Positions 30,634-33,820 of a DNA stretch of 33,820 nucleotides are shown here, one piece after another. The DNA is taken from the NCBI GenBank assembly GCA_964636095.1, contig CAZWRF010000004.1, positions 1-33,820 on the forward strand. The letters are read 5' to 3'. Numbering within the stretch: position 1 is the first letter of the stretch; each line of letters begins with the position of its first letter. The stretch is from CAZWRF01 sp964636095. GTDB taxonomy: Bacteria; Patescibacteriota; Minisyncoccia; JAHISW01; Tagabacteraceae. Under the pieces are notes generated by a model. The model made no database searches, was not told the DNA's origin, and was given only the letters and a program-made list of their open reading frames with translations. A program made the position numbers and the translations under genes.

Positions 30634-31872
30634 ATGAAAATAGAGTTTCCAAAAAATTTTTACTGGGGCTCGTCCACTTCTTCTCATCAGGTGGAAGGGG
30701 GCAATTACAACGATTGGTCCGAGTGGGAAAAAGAAAACGCCGAAAGGCTTGCGAAAAACGCCGGAGAAAAATGGCAAAAATGGCAACAGGAAAAATTTCC
30801 TGAAATGTTCAAGCCCGAAAACTACATTTCGGGAGTTGCTTGCGATCACTATCACAAATTTGAAGAAGACTTCAACGCGGTGAAATTTTTGGGTCAAAAC
30901 GCTCATAGGTTTTCTATTGAATGGTCCAGAATTGAGCCCGAGGAAGGTAAGTTTGACGATCTTGAAATTGAACACTACAAAAAGGTCGTGAAAACTTTGC
31001 GTAGACTGGAGATGGAACCGTTTGTAACTCTTTGGCACTGGACACTGCCGGTATGGCTTGCCGAAAAAGGCGGGGTTAGAAACATAAGATTCTCCTCGTA
31101 TTTTGAGCGCTATGTGAAAAAAATTGTAAAGATATTCGGCGATGACGTTAAGTATTGGCTTACCATAAATGAGCCGGAAATATACGCCCTAAACGCCTAT
31201 TCCAGAGGAAGATGGACTCCCCAAAAGAAAGGTCTGGTAAATTTTTATTTCACAGTAAGAGCTTTGGCGCATGCTCACAGAAAGGCATACGCAACAATCA
31301 AAAAAATAAATCCGCTGTCGGTAGTGGGAGCAGTTACCAACTTGTCCGATTTTAAATCATCCGAGGGGCTTATTAATGTTTTGCTGAAGGTTTTTTTTGA
31401 GAGGTTTTGGAACCATTACTTTTTGAACAAAATAAAAAACTCCTTCGATTGCATAGGTCTCAATTTTTATTTTCACAACCGTATAAACTATGGTCTCAAT
31501 AAAAATACCAACGAGGTGATGTCCGATGTAGGCTGGGATACTCACCCCGAAGGTATAGAAAGTGTTCTCGTGGGCCTTAAAAAATACAATAAGCCTATTT
31601 ACATCACCGAAAGCGGCATGGCCGACAAAGAAGACAAATATAGAGAATGGTTTATAAAAGAAACCTTGGCTGCCGTTTCAAGGGCCATGGTAAAGGACGT
31701 GAATGTTCAGGGTTATTTTTACTGGTCGCTTTTGGACAATTTTGAATGGGACCTTGGTTTTTGGCCGAGGTTCGGGCTTATTGGAATTGACTACAGAACC
31801 CTTGAAAGAAAAATAAGGCCGAGCGCTCTTGAATACGCAAAAATTTGTAAAAGCGGAGTTTTGGAGATATAA
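30634..31872 (+). CDS. Glycoside hydrolase family 1 (beta-glucosidase type)
   Basis: The protein has 412 residues with the (beta/alpha)8 fold. It starts FPKNFYWGSSTSSHQVEG, a GH1 hallmark. The acid/base Glu lies in LTINEPEIYA (about residue 182) and the nucleophile Glu in YITESGMAD (about 326; ITENG is usual). W-SLLDNFEWDLGF near the end is also typical. It has no signal peptide, so it acts in the cytoplasm, perhaps on sugars released from glycan. Substrate unknown. Confidence 0.93.
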   Translation: MKIEFPKNFYWGSSTSSHQVEGGNYNDWSEWEKENAERLAKNAGEKWQKWQQEKFPEMFKPENYISGVACDHYHKFEEDFNAVKFLGQNAHRFSIEWSRIEPEEGKFDDLEIEHYKKVVKTLRRLEMEPFVTLWHWTLPVWLAEKGGVRNIRFSSYFERYVKKIVKIFGDDVKYWLTINEPEIYALNAYSRGRWTPQKKGLVNFYFTVRALAHAHRKAYATIKKINPLSVVGAVTNLSDFKSSEGLINVLLKVFFERFWNHYFLNKIKNSFDCIGLNFYFHNRINYGLNKNTNEVMSDVGWDTHPEGIESVLVGLKKYNKPIYITESGMADKEDKYREWFIKETLAAVSRAMVKDVNVQGYFYWSLLDNFEWDLGFWPRFGLIGIDYRTLERKIRPSALEYAKICKSGVLEI

Positions 31873-31912
31873 ATAAAAAAGTTTTTTGACAATTCAAAAG
31901 GGAGAAATTTTT

Positions 31913-32296
31913 ATGTTTACTCTGGAAAATATATGTTCCGGTTTTGGTATAACTACCGTTTTTCTGATGTTTTATCTTGGTTATCATTATGGACGGTACG
32001 AGTGGGAAATAAATAAGGAGGCCGGCGGGTTTTCTGATGCGGCGGGTGGCTGTTCAAGAAAGAGCATAGTAAAGACAGAGGGAAACAAAACCCTTGAAGA
32101 TCTTCGAGTGAAAGCCCTGCGGTCGCTGTATCTTTTGATTTTGTTTTTTGTTGTAACTATGGCTTTTTTGATGACAGCGGTTTATAGAATTAACCATGTC
32201 AACTTCTGGTTTTTATTGTCGGCTTTTTTGGCGGGCTTCGTTTTGTGCGGCATTATTGTCCTTGTCTACGGACATAAATTAAAAAATCACCTCTAG
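31913..32296 (+). CDS. Small membrane protein of unknown function
   Basis: The protein has 127 residues from ATG 31913, with AAGGGAG eight bases upstream. It has three hydrophobic helices: an N-terminal one (GFGITTVFLMFYLGYHYG) and a C-terminal pair (LYLLILFFVVTMAFLMTA, WFLLSAFLAGFVLCGIIVLV), with a charged loop of about 45 residues between. I recognise no family. Its stop codon lies inside the hairpin of the terminator that precedes the rRNA promoter. An upstream in-frame ATG at 31886 would add nine residues before the Shine-Dalgarno and is unlikely. Confidence 0.7.
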   Translation: MFTLENICSGFGITTVFLMFYLGYHYGRYEWEINKEAGGFSDAAGGCSRKSIVKTEGNKTLEDLRVKALRSLYLLILFFVVTMAFLMTAVYRINHVNFWFLLSAFLAGFVLCGIIVLVYGHKLKNHL

Positions 32297-32317
32297 TTTA
32301 TCCGGGGGTGATTTTTT
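32281..32317 (+). terminator. Terminator overlapping a stop codon
   Basis: AAAAAATCACC (32281-32291) pairs with GGTGATTTTTT (32307-32317). The stop codon TAG (32294-32296) lies in the loop. It isolates the rRNA promoter. Confidence 0.82.
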
Positions 32318-32318
32318 C

Positions 32319-32346
32319 TTGACATTTGTTTTGGTGTATATATAAT
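32319..32346 (+). promoter_or_regulatory. rRNA operon promoter
   Basis: A perfect TTGACA (32319-32324), a 16-base spacer, and a perfect TATAAT (32341-32346). Expected start near 32353. A second TATAAT at 32390-32395 may be a weaker start. Confidence 0.82.
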
Positions 32347-32352
32347 GTATAT

Positions 32353-32513
32353 TGTATGAAAGGACCGAAACCATTTTAAAAGTCCGTTTTATAATGAACC
32401 TTAATAATTGAATTGTGCTTAAGCAATTCAATTCATTTTTTTAAAGAATTGCTTAACTAAGTATTTTTTATTTTGTTCCGTTCTACAATATGTTCAATCT
32501 TTTTTGAACATTT
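32353..32513 (+). promoter_or_regulatory. 16S rRNA leader with alternative hairpins
   Basis: The leader holds AATTGAATTG (32406-32415) paired with CAATTCAATT (32424-32433). TTAAGCAATTC (32419-32429) can instead pair with GAATTGCTTAA (32446-32456). The two folds exclude each other. TGTTCAA/TTGAACA (32491-32497, 32504-32510) forms a third hairpin next to the mature 16S end. Confidence 0.55.

Positions 32514-33820
<1,307 letters not shown>

Overview
The window is a stretch of bacterial chromosome that most likely comes from a member of the Candidate Phyla Radiation (Patescibacteria), probably of the Parcubacteria type. The 16S rRNA gene at the right end carries CPR-style deviations from universal sequence: GCAGCAGCGG where GCMGCCGCGG is expected, GGAATAGACGG where GGAATTGACGG is expected, and a strongly changed TTCGTGG region. 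Many housekeeping proteins are reduced: a release factor 1 without its N-terminal domain, a 146-residue EF-Ts, and a 726-residue SMC. A Lys/Arg-rich histone-H1-like protein is present, and genes are tightly packed. UGA is used as a stop (VanY-like, NusB-Nudix, RNase III region and TrmD genes), and no in-frame UGA is needed, so the standard bacterial code applies.

Layout. 1-6.0 kb is an envelope polysaccharide locus: a truncated polyprenyl glycosylphosphotransferase on the minus strand, a divergent O-antigen-ligase/TPR protein, a short UDP-sugar dehydrogenase-like protein, an NAD-dependent epimerase and a GT4 glycosyltransferase. 6.0-7.3 kb has a possible small RNA and murB behind an unusual leader. 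7.3-14.4 kb has the H1-like protein, secA, a DUF2061 protein, an unrecognised 420-residue protein, a class II aldolase, a 2-hydroxyacid dehydrogenase and rplY. 14.5-19.6 kb has a coiled-coil lytic transglycosylase, convergent rpmE-prfA, divergent rpsB-tsf, a membrane protein whose stop codon overlaps tRNA-Thr, and a VanY-type carboxypeptidase. 19.6-27.8 kb has rpmF, a nusB-Nudix fusion, rnc, an apparent inserted cassette (21.6-23.5 kb), a small membrane protein, smc, rpsP, khpA and trmD. 27.8-32.3 kb has a DMT transporter, a membrane-anchored glycosidase, a GT2 glycosyltransferase, a GH1 glycosidase and a small membrane protein. From 32.3 kb there is a strong rRNA promoter, a structured leader and the 16S gene, which is cut by the window end.

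The most unusual segment is the cassette between rnc and smc, two genes that are neighbours in many bacteria. It is bounded by two near-identical hairpins, each followed at a similar distance by TTACCACRC. It holds a three-helix membrane protein (minus strand), a one-chain winged-helix/GHKL-ATPase/STAS-like regulator, and a minus-strand transcription unit whose sequence matches a shrunken piece of 23S rRNA domain II. The regulator is preceded by three exact 11-bp repeats at exactly 22-bp spacing, in which each repeat can serve both as a -35 and as a -10 element.

Gene expression looks largely leaderless. In about a dozen genes a good -10 hexamer lies only 6-11 bases before the start codon, while only a few genes have a clear Shine-Dalgarno sequence. 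A family of degenerate 7-bp micro-repeats occurs between genes and also inside coding regions (murB, secA, smc, trmD). All calls come from reading the sequence; no database search was possible.
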